Part shown: positions 1 to 10,689 of the stretch, piece by piece
Numbering within the stretch: the stretch's first letter is position 1
Layout: each line of letters starts with the position of its first letter
Assembly: GCF_008017805.1 (NCBI RefSeq)
Contig: NZ_VRTT01000004.1
Span: 94,709 to 158,708, forward strand
DNA from: Paenibacillus sp. N3.4
GTDB taxonomy: Bacteria; Bacillota; Bacilli; Paenibacillales; NBRC-103111
DNA length: 64,000 bases
Reading direction: 5' to 3'
The notes under the pieces: generated by a model
The model's database searches: none
What the model was told of the DNA's origin: nothing
What the model saw: the letters and a program-made list of their open reading frames with translations, nothing else
Position numbers and translations under genes: made by a program

Positions 1-227
1 AAGAGCAAAAAGAATGGGATGAAATCGAGAACACGATCGCCTCGCTGGAAGACAAAGCCGATAGCTTGAAAAAACAAATTGAAGTCGCAGGTAGTGACTT
101 TGATAAAGTCAGAGATTTGTATGAAGAACAGCAGCAAACGGCAGCGGATTTGGAAGTGGCTATGGAAAGATGGACTTATTTATCGGAGTTGGTAGAAGAA
201 ATAGAGAGAAATAAGGAGAGACTTTAA
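1..227 (+). CDS. ABC-F ATPase, C-terminal tail (partial)
   Basis: Open reading frame entering from the left edge and ending at TAA 225-227. The roughly 74 visible residues are strongly charged and helical (EQKEWDEIENT near the start, EEQQQTAADLEVAMERW near the end). This matches the C-terminal coiled-coil domain of Uup/YfmR-type ABC-F proteins, which contacts ribosome or DNA. No nucleotide-binding domain lies inside the window, so the assignment rests on the tail alone and on the neighbouring ABC-F gene. Family knowledge: ABC-F proteins are soluble ATPases acting on stalled or initiating ribosomes, not transporters. Confidence 0.6.
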   Translation, partial: EQKEWDEIENTIASLEDKADSLKKQIEVAGSDFDKVRDLYEEQQQTAADLEVAMERWTYLSELVEEIERNKERL

Positions 228-286
228 ACTTCGAATAAAGATCTCTATATGGTATGATAGACTCAAACTAAAACAAAGGCAGGTAA

Positions 287-1909
<1,623 letters not shown>

Positions 1910-1925
1910 GCAGGTTCACAATAGC

Positions 1926-1962
1926 AAAGAGCCCTGACATTGAAACTCATCAGGGCTCTTTT
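1926..1962. terminator. intrinsic terminator after ykpA
   Basis: Inverted repeat AAAGAGCCCTGA / TCAGGGCTCTTT with a 12-base loop followed by T residues. It sits between convergent genes and can serve both. Confidence 0.85.
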
Positions 1963-1980
1963 GCCTATCAAAAATAGGAT

Positions 1981-2193
1981 CTAGCTGCCGCCAGTACGAC
2001 GACGTTGATTGTTTACTTTTTTGGTCATTTGGCTTTTACCGCTTTGGTTAAAGCCACCGCTTTGTTGAGGATTTGCTTTTTGAGCGGCTTGGTCTGCTTT
2101 CTTTTGGGCAAGTTTTTGTTTAATGGCATCAGCTAAACTTACTTTTTTGAGACCTTCTTGTTGAACCTGTTGATCTTCAGGCTTGTCTGACAT
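1981..2193 (-). CDS. small basic hypothetical protein
   Basis: 70 residues starting MSDKPEDQQ. The start is chosen at 2191-2193 because AAGGTG lies six bases upstream; the frame is open further 5' but runs into the divergent gene. The protein is rich in Lys, Gln and Asn (middle KQKLAQKKADQAAQKAN, end NNQRRRTGGS), hydrophilic and probably unstructured. It diverges from the gene at 2267, sharing a 73-base intergenic region. I do not recognise a family; such low-complexity basic proteins are common in Paenibacillus. Confidence 0.6.
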   Translation of the reverse strand: MSDKPEDQQVQQEGLKKVSLADAIKQKLAQKKADQAAQKANPQQSGGFNQSGKSQMTKKVNNQRRRTGGS

Positions 2194-2266
2194 AGGGAAC
2201 ACCTTCTTTACGTGATATAACTTTAGTATAATCGAATCAAAGGAAAGATGAAAGAAGGTATGGTAG

Positions 2267-2782
2267 ATGTTTGATCCAACCATTTATGATAATGTAAAGG
2301 TCGTGCTCGAAGGAGCTGTCTACGACTTGGATTTGGATGGAGAAATCCTGATTACTCGTCGAGAGGATTTGGTGGATTTATCAGCGATGTCTCGGACCTA
2401 TGCGATTGAATTTGTTCGCAAAGTTGATTTTCCAAGCAAGGCAGAAATTCACTTGTATGTGCATCTAAGCGATTTGGCAGCAGAAATATTGGAGAATCCA
2501 TCAGCCAAACCCGGCTGTACGCTTTCTGTTAAGTTCTATACGGAAGTGAAGGAGCCTGAATTAGATTGCAAACGCATTGCGGAGGAGTTGAGCGTAATCT
2601 GGGAGTATCGTCCACTCATAACCCAGGTGCTCTCGTATGAATATGGTGTTACACCAATAACGTATCAGAATGTAATCACCATTTCCTTTGGACGTAAAAT
2701 TGATGAAAGTCAAATCGATGATTTTCCTCATCTGATTGATTCTGCGCTAAAAAGCTTGGCTTGGTTAGATGAAAGGGGGTAG
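2267..2782 (+). CDS. conserved hypothetical protein, 171 aa
   Basis: Starts at ATG 2267 with AAGAAGG nine bases upstream. A TATAAT lies at 2231-2236 with a weak TTCTTT -35. The product begins MFDPTIYDNVKVVLEGAVYD, has no signal peptide or membrane helix, and looks like a mixed alpha/beta cytoplasmic protein. Its stop overlaps the SD region of the thioredoxin-like gene downstream, so the two are probably co-transcribed and translationally coupled with kapB following. No function can be assigned from sequence. Confidence 0.7.
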   Translation: MFDPTIYDNVKVVLEGAVYDLDLDGEILITRREDLVDLSAMSRTYAIEFVRKVDFPSKAEIHLYVHLSDLAAEILENPSAKPGCTLSVKFYTEVKEPELDCKRIAEELSVIWEYRPLITQVLSYEYGVTPITYQNVITISFGRKIDESQIDDFPHLIDSALKSLAWLDERG

Positions 2783-2786
2783 TCAT

Positions 2787-3107
2787 ATGCAGGAATTAAC
2801 CCAACAAGAGCTGTTGACCCGAGCCAACGATTCATCATTAGCGCCATTTGCCTTATTTTTGTATACGCCTTTTTGTGGGACATGCAAAGTGACCGAACAA
2901 ATGCTGGATGTGATCATGGAGATGCAGCCGACTATGCCACTGATAAAAAGTAATATAAATTTTCTGCCACAAATCAGTCGTGACTGGCAAATCACAAGTG
3001 TTCCGTGTATAGTCATCTTTGAGCAAGAAAAAGAGAAGCAATTTTTGTATCGCATGCAATCGGTAGGGGATTTATATCAACATTTGAAGCCACTGCTTCC
3101 GAAGTAA
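2787..3107 (+). CDS. thioredoxin family protein (YtpP-like)
   Basis: 106 residues with the thioredoxin-fold active site C-G-T-C (Cys30 and Cys33) preceded by FLYTPF, and a cis-Pro region TSVPCIVIF at about residue 74. ATG 2787 is chosen over the upstream in-frame ATG 2769 because GAAAGGGGG is seven bases before it. The CGTC dyad and short length match the Bacillus YtpP class rather than TrxA (CGPC). It probably acts as a cytoplasmic thiol-disulfide oxidoreductase. It lies immediately after a hypothetical gene and 27 bases before kapB, on the same strand. Confidence 0.8.
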   Translation: MQELTQQELLTRANDSSLAPFALFLYTPFCGTCKVTEQMLDVIMEMQPTMPLIKSNINFLPQISRDWQITSVPCIVIFEQEKEKQFLYRMQSVGDLYQHLKPLLPK

Positions 3108-3134
3108 ATTAAATAAGAGTGGAGTTGTTGTAAG

Positions 3135-3524
3135 ATGAGTGATTTTCAAGTAGGAGATCGCGTTACGGCTGAATATAAAACTGGGGCTTACTATGGTGAA
3201 ATTGTTGAATTGACCAGCTCAATGAAAGCAGCGGTTCGGATTTTGGCTGTTAAGGAGCATCCGACACAGGGGGATTTACATCATCCAATGGATCCGAGTG
3301 TGCCGTTCTTTCATCAACGACGAGCCTTATCGTTTCAAGAGATCGCATTAATGCCTGTTTCGACAATCCGTCCCTTTGGAGGGGTGATTCCCGAGTATCC
3401 CGATTCCCTGAAGAGAGCGCTATTGTCACAAATCAGTAAGTTGACGGAGATGGAAGCATGGGCTCGACGCTCTCTGCAGGAGCTAAATCAGCTTAATGTG
3501 GAATATTTTGGGGATTCCAATTAA
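3135..3524 (+). CDS. kapB: kinase-associated protein B (KapB)
   Basis: 129 residues opening MSDFQVGDRVTAEYKTGAYY and containing the HHPMDPSVPFFHQRRALS core that I recognise from KapB. In B. subtilis KapB is needed for efficient phosphate flow from the sporulation kinase KinB toward Spo0F. The N-terminal portion forms an SH3-like beta barrel in the family. No lipobox is visible despite the historical name lipoprotein. SD GGAGTTG lies upstream of ATG 3135. Last gene of a three-gene plus-strand run; its 3' end overlaps by four bases with a convergent small gene. Confidence 0.85.
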   Translation: MSDFQVGDRVTAEYKTGAYYGEIVELTSSMKAAVRILAVKEHPTQGDLHHPMDPSVPFFHQRRALSFQEIALMPVSTIRPFGGVIPEYPDSLKRALLSQISKLTEMEAWARRSLQELNQLNVEYFGDSN

Positions 3525-3742
3525 GAAACTTCTAAATACAATTTTGTGCCATCATTATATTTAAAAATGGCTACATCGCCAATGATCTCGATCATCGAGA
3601 TCATTTTTAATTTTTTGCGAAATTCAAAGTGAAGCTCAAGTTCCTTGAGCTTGCTCGAGAGTAAATCCATGTGTGAAAGTCTATGTGTGTAATTAAGGAC
3701 GGGAATGGATTTATTTTTGAATTTAATGGTTATTGCTTGCAT
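3521..3742 (-). CDS. small hypothetical protein
   Basis: 73 residues starting MQAITIKF. ATG at 3740-3742 is chosen because AAAGGAG lies eight bases upstream; a GTG nine bases further 5' falls in the SD spacer. Contains two beta-rich ends (ITIKFKNKSIPVL; GDVAIFKYNDGTKLYLEV) around a charged helix, so a small folded cytoplasmic protein is likely. Convergent with kapB and overlapping its last codon. Family not recognised. Confidence 0.6.
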   Translation of the reverse strand: MQAITIKFKNKSIPVLNYTHRLSHMDLLSSKLKELELHFEFRKKLKMISMIEIIGDVAIFKYNDGTKLYLEVS

Positions 3743-3908
3743 GTGAATCACTCCTTTGATTAAGGATACATTTCAAATGTTAGATATGTTTGAGTCAAAT
3801 TATTAGAAAAGTTTTAGTATCTCATTATATGTAAAGAACTGCCCTTTGTGGGCTAGTTCCGTAAAGATTAATTACAGGAACTGGTTGCTCCTACTTTTCG
3901 TTCAGCTA

Positions 3909-3937
3909 TTGCGAGGATGGTTTCTCACATTTATAAT
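3909..3937 (+). promoter_or_regulatory. SigA-type promoter for the Gfo/Idh gene
   Basis: TTGCGA, 17-base spacer, TATAAT, ending 40 bases before the start codon at 3978. Confidence 0.65.
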
Positions 3938-3977
3938 AAGAAAGATTGCAAGCCAACAACTTTCGGAGGTATGTAAA

Positions 3978-5053
3978 ATGACAACGGGAAAACCCATTCG
4001 AATAGGCATCATAGGTTCCGGTAATATCGGGAATGTACATATGGAAGTTCTTAAGCAAATACCGGAGGCGCAGGTCGCGGCCGTTACTGACGCTTACTTG
4101 CCGCTAGCAGAAGCAAGGGCTAAAGAACATCAGATTGAACGCGTATATGAGACGACGGACAAGCTGTTAGCCGATCATTCCATTGATGCGGTTATCATCG
4201 CGGTATCCAATGAATGGCATGCGCCTATCGCTGTGCAGGCATTAAATGCCGGTAAGCATGTCATGTTAGAAAAGCCAATGGCGCTTAATTTGGAGTCTGC
4301 CAAAGAAATTGTCGCTGCAGAACGCAAAGCAGGAAAAGTATTAATGATTCCTCATCAGCTTCGATGGGAAGCCCTCTCGATGTCTGTGAAACAACAGGTA
4401 GAAAAAGGTGCACTAGGGCACATTTATCATGCAAAGCTGGCTGGCTGAGACGCAAAGGGATTCCTGGCTGGGGGACTTGGTTTACGCAAATGGGGAAATC
4501 AGGCGGGGGTCCGCTTATTGATCTTGGGGTTCACATGTTGGATTTATCGCTTTATTTGATGGGCAATCCAAAACCAGTGTCTGTTTATGGAGCTACGTAT
4601 GCTGAATTCGGACCACGCAAGAAAGGGATAGGTACCTGGGGCGCTCCCAATTGGAATGGTCACTATGATGTGGAAGATCTGGCTACTGCTTTGATCAAGT
4701 TTGATAATGGAGCCACGCTTTCATTAGACGTAAGCTGGGCGGCCCTAATCGAAACGGATAACCAGCCCTACGTGCAGCTTCTAGGATCGGAAGGCGGAGC
4801 TTCCATCCGCGGGACAAAAGGGAAATTGTTCGCTGAAATGTTCGACCGTGAAGCGGATGTGGATATTACAATTCCTGAGTTTGATGAGGGGCCGCGCGTA
4901 AGAATGGCCAGACACTTTCTAGCCTGTATCGAAGGTGGCGTTCAGCCTATTACTTCAGTCATGACTGGCTATACGAATAATCTGATTCTGGACGCGATTT
5001 ACCGTTCATCGCAAACAGGACATGAAGTTGAATTGAACTGGGACATCGAGTAG
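3978..5053 (+). pseudogene. Gfo/Idh/MocA family oxidoreductase, frameshifted
   Basis: Encodes an NAD(P)-dependent sugar or inositol-type dehydrogenase of about 358 residues, interrupted by one base. The first part (start ATG 3978, SD GGAGGT) has the Rossmann motif GIIGSGNIG and the EKPMAL motif, and stops at 4448 after YHAKLAG. The second part continues in another frame from about 4435 (GWLRRKGIPGWGTWF, GGGPLIDLGVHMLDL). Adding one G in AAG|CT at about 4435 joins them as YHAKAGWLRR, the usual family sequence, so a one-base deletion is inferred. The substrate cannot be told. Promoter upstream; the TRIC-type gene follows 17 bases downstream. Confidence 0.85.
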
Positions 5054-5069
5054 ACAGGGGATGCCGTAA

Positions 5070-5705
5070 GTGAATTGGGAGTTATTTAGTATCATAGGAA
5101 CGATTGCTTTCGCAGTGAGTGGAGCTATTGTTGCGATGGAAGAGGAATATGATATATTAGGCGTCTATGTGCTTGGGCTTGTGACGGCTTTCGGAGGCGG
5201 TATTATTCGAAATCTATTGATTGGGAAGCCGATCGTGCTGCTGTGGGAACAAGGCGTATACTTCCAAATCGCATTATTTGCGATGACACTTGTATTCTTT
5301 ATGCCTGTTCGATTCATCCGGTTATGGAAAACGTGGGAAGCTTTCTTTGATGCCATTGGATTGGCCGCATTCTCCATTCAAGGTGCCCTTTACGCAACCA
5401 ATATGGGACACCCGCTTAGTGCCATTATCGTAGCTGCCGTCTTAACAGGGATTGGCGGAGGGATGGTACGCGATGTCCTCGCTGGTCGCAAACCCCTTGT
5501 TCTCAAAGATGAAATTTATGCTGTCTGGGGCATGCTGGCAGGCGCTTTAATTGGGCTCGGTTGGACCCAAGGCGTTTGGCAGTTGGCTATTCTTTTTGCG
5601 CTTATCGTAGTACTAAGAATGCTATCTGTATTTTATAAATGGAAACTGCCTAAGCGATCCTTGCGAAATACAATTTCGGAAGCCTCGCATCGATCTGAAC
5701 TTTAA
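5070..5705 (+). CDS. TRIC / UPF0126 membrane channel family protein
   Basis: 211 residues, about seven hydrophobic segments, two halves each carrying a GGG motif (FGGGIIRNLLIG around 48 and IGGGMVRDVLAGRKP around 133). That duplication is the hallmark of UPF0126 / trimeric intracellular cation channel proteins (B. subtilis YvgT-like). It probably forms a homotrimeric cation-permeable pore in the cytoplasmic membrane. Starts at GTG 5070 after CAGGGG. Follows the Gfo/Idh gene closely and may share its transcript. Confidence 0.85.
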   Translation: MNWELFSIIGTIAFAVSGAIVAMEEEYDILGVYVLGLVTAFGGGIIRNLLIGKPIVLLWEQGVYFQIALFAMTLVFFMPVRFIRLWKTWEAFFDAIGLAAFSIQGALYATNMGHPLSAIIVAAVLTGIGGGMVRDVLAGRKPLVLKDEIYAVWGMLAGALIGLGWTQGVWQLAILFALIVVLRMLSVFYKWKLPKRSLRNTISEASHRSEL

Positions 5706-5773
5706 ACTGTCAAGCAGACATAGCATAAACGATGGAGACAGTCGCTTTGCAAACTCTAAGGAGGAGGATTAGG

Positions 5774-6256
5774 ATGGAATCATCATTTTCTCAGCTACAA
5801 AAAATTTCTTCGGAGATGATCGCTTCGCGTATCCAATCTGTGAAGGAATTGCTGCAGACAGAAATGGATATGTATGAGGTATCCAAAGACGTTGAAACCG
5901 GTGAACATTACCTTCATTATGCGTATATGCATCGAGACTTCACGAATACAGGCGAGCCTGAATCGTTTCATTATTTGCTGCCGATAGACAGTGATGATGT
6001 ATTAGGCTTTATTTTTGGGGAACAGGGATATGCTTATCCCGAGCATTGGCAAAAAGCCTTTCTTCGTAATGGTCCCGAAGGATTTTATATTTGGTTCGAT
6101 CCCTCACACGAAGCTAGACAAATTGAGGATGAGGCGATCGCAGCCGATCTTTTGCAAAAGCTGAAAGCTTTCCGCGAAAATGGCTCAGTCGATCCTGAGC
6201 AAGTTCGCAAGCTGCTGGAAGAGTTGGATCAGACGGGGAAAAAAGAGGATCAATAA
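5774..6256 (+). CDS. conserved hypothetical protein, 160 aa
   Basis: ATG 5774 is preceded by a near-perfect SD (AAGGAGGAGG), which decides it over the upstream in-frame ATG at 5732. The product is acidic, soluble and helical at both ends, with a central aromatic stretch (HYAYMHRDF, FIFGEQGYAYPEHWQ). No signal peptide, membrane helix or known catalytic motif is seen. Followed by a strong terminator. Confidence 0.6.
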   Translation: MESSFSQLQKISSEMIASRIQSVKELLQTEMDMYEVSKDVETGEHYLHYAYMHRDFTNTGEPESFHYLLPIDSDDVLGFIFGEQGYAYPEHWQKAFLRNGPEGFYIWFDPSHEARQIEDEAIAADLLQKLKAFRENGSVDPEQVRKLLEELDQTGKKEDQ

Positions 6257-6310
6257 GGTTGCTTATGGATTTGTGTCAGGGCAACAGAATGAGTATTAGG
6301 TAAAGTAGGC

Positions 6311-6352
6311 AAAAGAGTTTTGGGAAGAATTACTTCTCAAGACTCTTTTTTT
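6311..6352 (+). terminator. intrinsic terminator
   Basis: Long hairpin: AGAGTTTTGGGAAG pairs with CTTCTCAAGACTCT around loop AATTA, followed by seven T. Confidence 0.85.
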
Positions 6353-6414
6353 GTTTGGTAAAAATCAGGTTATTTGTCCATATTAACTCTAACGTAATTG
6401 GTACAGAGAGGGGG

Positions 6415-6585
6415 ATGAAAGATGTGAAGAGTGCGGAGTCGTATCAATTCGCGAATTTGAGCCATCGGGAAGATTTGCTGAATGATTTGCGCAGTTTGGA
6501 ATCCCGGATGAAAACGGAGTTAGGTCACGAAGTTGCTCTGATTGCTTATGCGCAAGGAGAACAAGAGGATAAGCAGGGGAAATAA
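6415..6585 (+). CDS. small hypothetical protein, 53-56 aa
   Basis: Short reading frame with SD GAGAGGGGG abutting ATG 6415. The in-frame GTG 6424 has better spacing and gives 53 residues starting MKSAESYQF. Content: a serine-rich start then an amphipathic helix (REDLLNDLRSLESRMKTEL) and a C-terminal stretch GHEVALIAYA. Sits 24 bases before the lipoprotein gene and is probably co-expressed with it. Family not recognised. Confidence 0.55.
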   Translation: MKDVKSAESYQFANLSHREDLLNDLRSLESRMKTELGHEVALIAYAQGEQEDKQGK

Positions 6586-6609
6586 ATTGCTGGGAAAGAA
6601 GGCGAGATC

Positions 6610-7314
6610 ATGATAAAAGGAATGGCAATATTAGGACTTTCCGTTATGATAGCGGGTGTAATGACAGCTTGTTCCATGTCAAGTCCAGGGAATCAAGCGG
6701 GGGCCAGCTCATCAAATCCTCGTGCAGGAAGCTGGGATGCCGGATTAAGAAATAATGAAAATCCATCGTTGGGTGTAAAGAGTGTTAACCAATCGCCACA
6801 GCCTACTGTGCTGCAACCTACCATCGACAATGTAAAGGCGCACGCAAACACGCATTTAACTTTAAATAGGGATTTGGCTGATCAAATCATTCAAACTGCT
6901 CACGTGGGTTCCACAGCTGTTGCAGTGACAGATCATAACATATATGTGGCTGTTGATTCAGGCGGGATACAAACGCTTGGAAAAGAGGATACCTTGACGA
7001 TGTTGAGCAAGAATAACGATTCGGTCGCCGGTGCGGGTTTATTCGGTTCCGGTATCGGTGGGTCAATGGATTGGTTATCCGCCAAGCCCTTATCTCCGGA
7101 AAGCAGCCAAGCTGTTCGACATTTATTAACACGGGTTTATCCCGAGGCTAATATCTTCATTTCGACCAATCCGCATTATGTGAATCGGATGATGTATTAT
7201 GATGGGCAGCAGCGTCAGAGTAAACCTATGGATACATTTTTGAATGAATTTAATACGATGGTCCAATATGCCTTTCCATCTTATTCGACGGGGCAAATAG
7301 GCAAGTTACCTTGA
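6610..7314 (+). CDS. YhcN/YlaJ-type sporulation lipoprotein
   Basis: 234 residues with a lipoprotein signal: hydrophobic stretch then lipobox VMTA-Cys21, followed by a long Ser/Gly/Asn linker. The C-terminal half (about 80-220) matches the YhcN/YlaJ spore-lipoprotein pattern: an alternating Ala/Val segment (VGSTAVAVTDHNIYVAVD), then ANIFISTNPHYVNRMM. In Bacillus such proteins are made in the forespore and sit at the inner spore membrane. Family assignment is by pattern, moderately sure. A terminator follows at 7348. Confidence 0.7.
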   Translation: MIKGMAILGLSVMIAGVMTACSMSSPGNQAGASSSNPRAGSWDAGLRNNENPSLGVKSVNQSPQPTVLQPTIDNVKAHANTHLTLNRDLADQIIQTAHVGSTAVAVTDHNIYVAVDSGGIQTLGKEDTLTMLSKNNDSVAGAGLFGSGIGGSMDWLSAKPLSPESSQAVRHLLTRVYPEANIFISTNPHYVNRMMYYDGQQRQSKPMDTFLNEFNTMVQYAFPSYSTGQIGKLP

Positions 7315-7347
7315 TGTTGGCCGGTTGATCGATAGATGGCTTCAAAT

Positions 7348-7378
7348 CCCTCAGTCTCTCCAGTGAGCTGGGGGTTTT
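7348..7378 (+). terminator. intrinsic terminator
   Basis: CCCTCAG pairs with CTGGGGG (one G-T), with inner TCTC/GAG pairing, followed by TTTT. Confidence 0.7.
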
Positions 7379-7466
7379 ACATGCTTTTTGTTGGCACTAT
7401 TCGTAAAAGGGAGAATGACGATGAATGAGAGTCGTTTAAGAAATGCTCGGATCGTTTTCAGGAATC

Positions 7467-7676
7467 ATGAGCCGATATAAAGTTCGTGCTTATTGTCAAT
7501 CGCGCAGCTGCGCCTATGTCCATAAGGAAGATGTGATTGAAGCCATTAATCACGAAACCGCCTATGGATTAGCTTTATTGTATAATGAGTCTTCATCGAG
7601 GCCGCAGTGTCCGTTATGTGGAGAATCTATGGCATTTTATTCTCATTCGATCATCGATGAGCCGTGGCTGCCTTGA
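7467..7676 (+). CDS. small Cys-rich (zinc-ribbon-like) hypothetical protein
   Basis: 69 residues from ATG 7467 (SD CAGGA; an upstream in-frame ATG at 7443 has no SD). Two cysteine pairs, AYCQSRSC near the N-terminus and CPLC in the middle, suggest a single zinc-binding knuckle pair. Residues between them are helical. It precedes the MoxR ATPase gene by about 70 bases. Function unknown; could be a small nucleic-acid or protein adaptor. Confidence 0.5.
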   Translation: MSRYKVRAYCQSRSCAYVHKEDVIEAINHETAYGLALLYNESSSRPQCPLCGESMAFYSHSIIDEPWLP

Positions 7677-7748
7677 ATGGCTTGACAAGCTAGGCTTCCT
7701 GATAAATAGTAAGATCATATGGGATCAGGAAAGGAATGCGATAGAGAA

Positions 7749-8633
7749 ATGGGAGAGCAATTACCGGTTGACATACAAGCACATTTAAATCAGATTCATC
7801 AACATAGACAAACGGAATTAAACCCGGAGGATCGTAAACTGATTGGAACTGCTGAATTTGCAGCACCTAGTGAGGATCTGCTTTCTGATACAATTATAGC
7901 TTTATTCTTAGGCAAAAATGTGCTGCTGAAGGGTCCGACAGGCTCTGGGAAGACGAAGCTGGCTGAACATGTTTCTGCGCTGTTTGATCAGCCTATGCAT
8001 GTGGTAAACTGTTCAACGGATCTTGATGCTGAGGCACTGCTCGGATTTAAGACGTTAACGCACAATGCTCAGGGAAGCGCGCAAATCGAATTCATTCCGG
8101 GGCCGATCATGAAGGCTATGACCAAAGGCCATTTTCTTTACATAGACGAAATTAACATGGCGAAACCGGAGACGCTGCCTTTAATTAATGGCGTGCTTGA
8201 TCATCGCCGGTCGATCACGAATCCTTTTACAGGGGAAGTAATTACAGCCCACCCTAATTTTAGAGTTGTAGCCGCTATTAATGAAGGCTACATGGGAACA
8301 GTTCCTCTGAATGAGGCATTGAAAAATCGTTTCGTGACCATTGAGGTGCCTTACCTTCAGGGTGAAATGCTGTATCTGCTGCTTCATCGTAAATCGATTT
8401 TACGAAATGAATCCCTGTTGCGAACCTTTGTACAGCTATCTGCTGATTTGTTAGCACTTATAGAAATGGGGCAATTACCGGATGAGGCAGGTTCAATTCG
8501 AGCTTTGCTGGATGCTTGCGATTTGACGACGTATATCCCGCCGCTGCGAGCAGTCAAGCGAGCAATTGCCGATAAATTAGAGGATGAAAGGGAACGTGCA
8601 GCCGTTATCAATGCGGCCGAAACGTTGTTTTAA
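7749..8633 (+). CDS. yojN: MoxR-type AAA+ ATPase (YojN/NorQ-like)
   Basis: About 294 residues. Walker A GPTGSGKT (62-69 from this start), Walker B FLYIDEIN, sensor region VVAAINEGY and arginine-finger region [12 protein letters not shown] define a MoxR/CbbQ/NorQ ATPase. These work with a VWA-domain partner to remodel or insert metal into target enzymes. The partner gene follows within five bases, as yojN-yojO in B. subtilis. Start is uncertain: ATG 7749 with a distant AAAGGA, or ATG 7719 without a clear SD (304 residues, the length I recall for B. subtilis YojN). Confidence 0.85.
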   Translation: MGEQLPVDIQAHLNQIHQHRQTELNPEDRKLIGTAEFAAPSEDLLSDTIIALFLGKNVLLKGPTGSGKTKLAEHVSALFDQPMHVVNCSTDLDAEALLGFKTLTHNAQGSAQIEFIPGPIMKAMTKGHFLYIDEINMAKPETLPLINGVLDHRRSITNPFTGEVITAHPNFRVVAAINEGYMGTVPLNEALKNRFVTIEVPYLQGEMLYLLLHRKSILRNESLLRTFVQLSADLLALIEMGQLPDEAGSIRALLDACDLTTYIPPLRAVKRAIADKLEDERERAAVINAAETLF

Positions 8634-8637
8634 GACC

Positions 8638-10552
8638 ATGTTCGTTGGCAAATTGAGTTTATTGGATGATAAAATCGATTCGATGCTGCACATGCAGCTT
8701 GTTGATTTGGCAAGGATGCTGACAAGAAATAAAAAGATGGAGGTTGAAGCTGCATTTCATGCTCACTATGAAGAAGCTGCAGGATTGATCGCTGTAAGTC
8801 AGTTCTGGTGGGACTATTCGCTGTTGGATAAGACAGCGGGGATGAAAAGCGATGTGTACTTGCGAGGGATTGGCAGTGCTTGGTATACGGACGCCGCGGC
8901 CGTTAATGCCTATTTACTTTTCTGTCAAACGGCTGTATTGCCGAAGTTGGCTAATTCGCTTTTTGCGCTTTGTGAGGAGAGGCGCTTAGAACGCATTTGC
9001 AGGAAACGCAGACCCGGAACTTCTCGCGTTTTTGCGCACAGGCATCGGTTGTATACCGCTTTTTTTAAGCACAAGCTGCGGGCGCATCTAACGAAAAATG
9101 AGTTTGCTGACGCTGCTCTTTTGTTGATATATGGTTGGTTTGTTGGGGGGGGATTGGAGCGGGGAAGAAAGGAAAACATTCATATTCCGTTTAGACGCTT
9201 TATACCCAATGCTGGAGCAAATTGAAGAGGCTGAGCATACGAGCGAAGTTGCAACTTTATGTGAATCCATGATAGAGATGTTATCCTTTTGGTTAGAAGG
9301 AGATGCGCAAGCTGCCTACTTCTGGACGCAGCCCGGCAGCGGAACTGCGGAGCCTCTGCCTGGGGGGTATAAGGGCGAGCTGAAACGGGCGAAGCGGCTC
9401 GCCAATGATGATGTGCTCCCCGAGCAAGAGGGGGAGCGTCAACTGCCGGGCCAGGAGCGTATGCCGACCTGGCACCGCGAGAGCAGCGACCGCAGCCCAG
9501 GGCTGCTGCGGTTCGAGCTTGAGCGCGGCTCGCGCACAGCCGCGCCTGGTTCTGCGCCGCGCGAGGGCGACGCGGCCGATCAGGCGCTCGCCATCGCCCA
9601 GGGGCGCTCACGGCGCGCCAAGCGCTCCGGCGCCGCCGCAAGCGAGCGGCGCCAGAACCTGGCCGTGCCCGCTGCCGCGGGGCACGGGGAGAGCGCCGTC
9701 AGCGCGTACGCGACGGCGACATGGCTGGCGCCTGCGCGTCCTACTGCTGCGCAGGAGGACGCCTACAGGCGCCTGAGCGAGCGCGCAGCGCCGCTCGCAA
9801 AGCCTTTGCAGCGCGCCATCAGGCGCACGCTGGAACAGAAGCGGATCGCCCCGCGCGGCGATCGGCTGTTCGGGCGGCTCGACAAGCGGCTGACGCGAGC
9901 CGTGACCCAAGAAGCGCCGCGCCTCTTCTACAAGAAGCGCGCGCCGGTGCCCGAACTCGATGCAGCGTTCGCGCTGCTCGTTGATTGCTCCGCATCTATG
10001 TATGATAAGATGGATGAAACGAAGCTTGGTCTTGTTTTGTTTCACGAGACTCTCCACCAGCTCCGAATCCCCCATGAAATCGTCGGATTCTGGGAGGACG
10101 CGGACCGTGTTACTGATCAGGAGGCACCTAACCTGTTTCAGGTTGCCGTAGATTTCAGAACTTCCTTAGCCGCTGGAAGCGGCGCAGCGCTGATGCAGCT
10201 GGAGCCGCAGCAAGATAACCGTGACGGCTTTGCGATCAGGCAGATGAGTGTTCGCTTACTGCGGCGTATGGAGCGACAGCGCATCCTGCTCGTGTTCTCG
10301 GATGGAGAACCATCCGCAGCCAATTACAACGATGTGGGCATCCTAGACACTTATGAAGCCGTTCTGCAGGCTCGCCGTCAAGGCATTGAGGTTATTAGCA
10401 TCTTTCTAGCAAGCGGTACCGTGCACGAAACACAGCGAATTACGATGCGCAATATGTATGGACGCAGCAGCATCGTTGTACCGGATGTGAAGGAGCTTGC
10501 TGAGCATTTGGTTCCTATTTTACGCAAACTTTTGTTGAAATCTATCATTTAA
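8638..10552 (+). pseudogene. yojO: VWA-domain protein (YojO/NorD-like), frameshifted
   Basis: Partner of the preceding MoxR ATPase, about 637 residues if restored, the size of YojO. The N-terminal part is read in one frame up to 9225 and the rest in another frame that is open from before 9131 to 10552. They join at a run of eight G (9145-9152); seven G would give a continuous frame ending GDWSGEERKTF. The C-terminal VWA domain has the metal-ion site DCSAS (about 10 kb mark) and later FSDGEPS. Residues encoded by 9340-9970 lie in an abruptly GC-rich patch (47 of 60 bases are G or C from 9541, by hand count), unlike both ends of the gene. Start ATG 8638 has no clear SD; overlapping earlier starts are possible. 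Confidence 0.8.
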
Positions 10553-10597
10553 TGACGAAATCCTTTACAATAATACAGGGCATTTCTAACAAGTTGT

Positions 10598-10638
10598 TGG
10601 ATGTACCTCCCGCTATCCCCTTATACATCCATTTTTTT
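10598..10638 (+). terminator. weak intrinsic terminator after yojO
   Basis: TGGATGTA / TACATCCA arms separated by 18 bases and followed by seven T. The stem is AT-rich, so efficiency is uncertain. Confidence 0.45.
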
Positions 10639-10689
10639 ACATAAAACAAACGAGAAAACTTGCGTAGACGTTTAGGAGGATATTCATTC

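Noticed and set aside
3836..3859. GAACTGCCC / GGGC-T-AGTTC hairpin before the Gfo/Idh promoter
   Set aside because: No T tract and no transcript expected across it; too short to support as a terminator or operator.
9180..10075. Long Arg/Ala-rich ORFs on both strands over yojO
   Set aside because: Composition artefacts of the GC-rich patch; the VWA frame is the one that joins conserved motifs.
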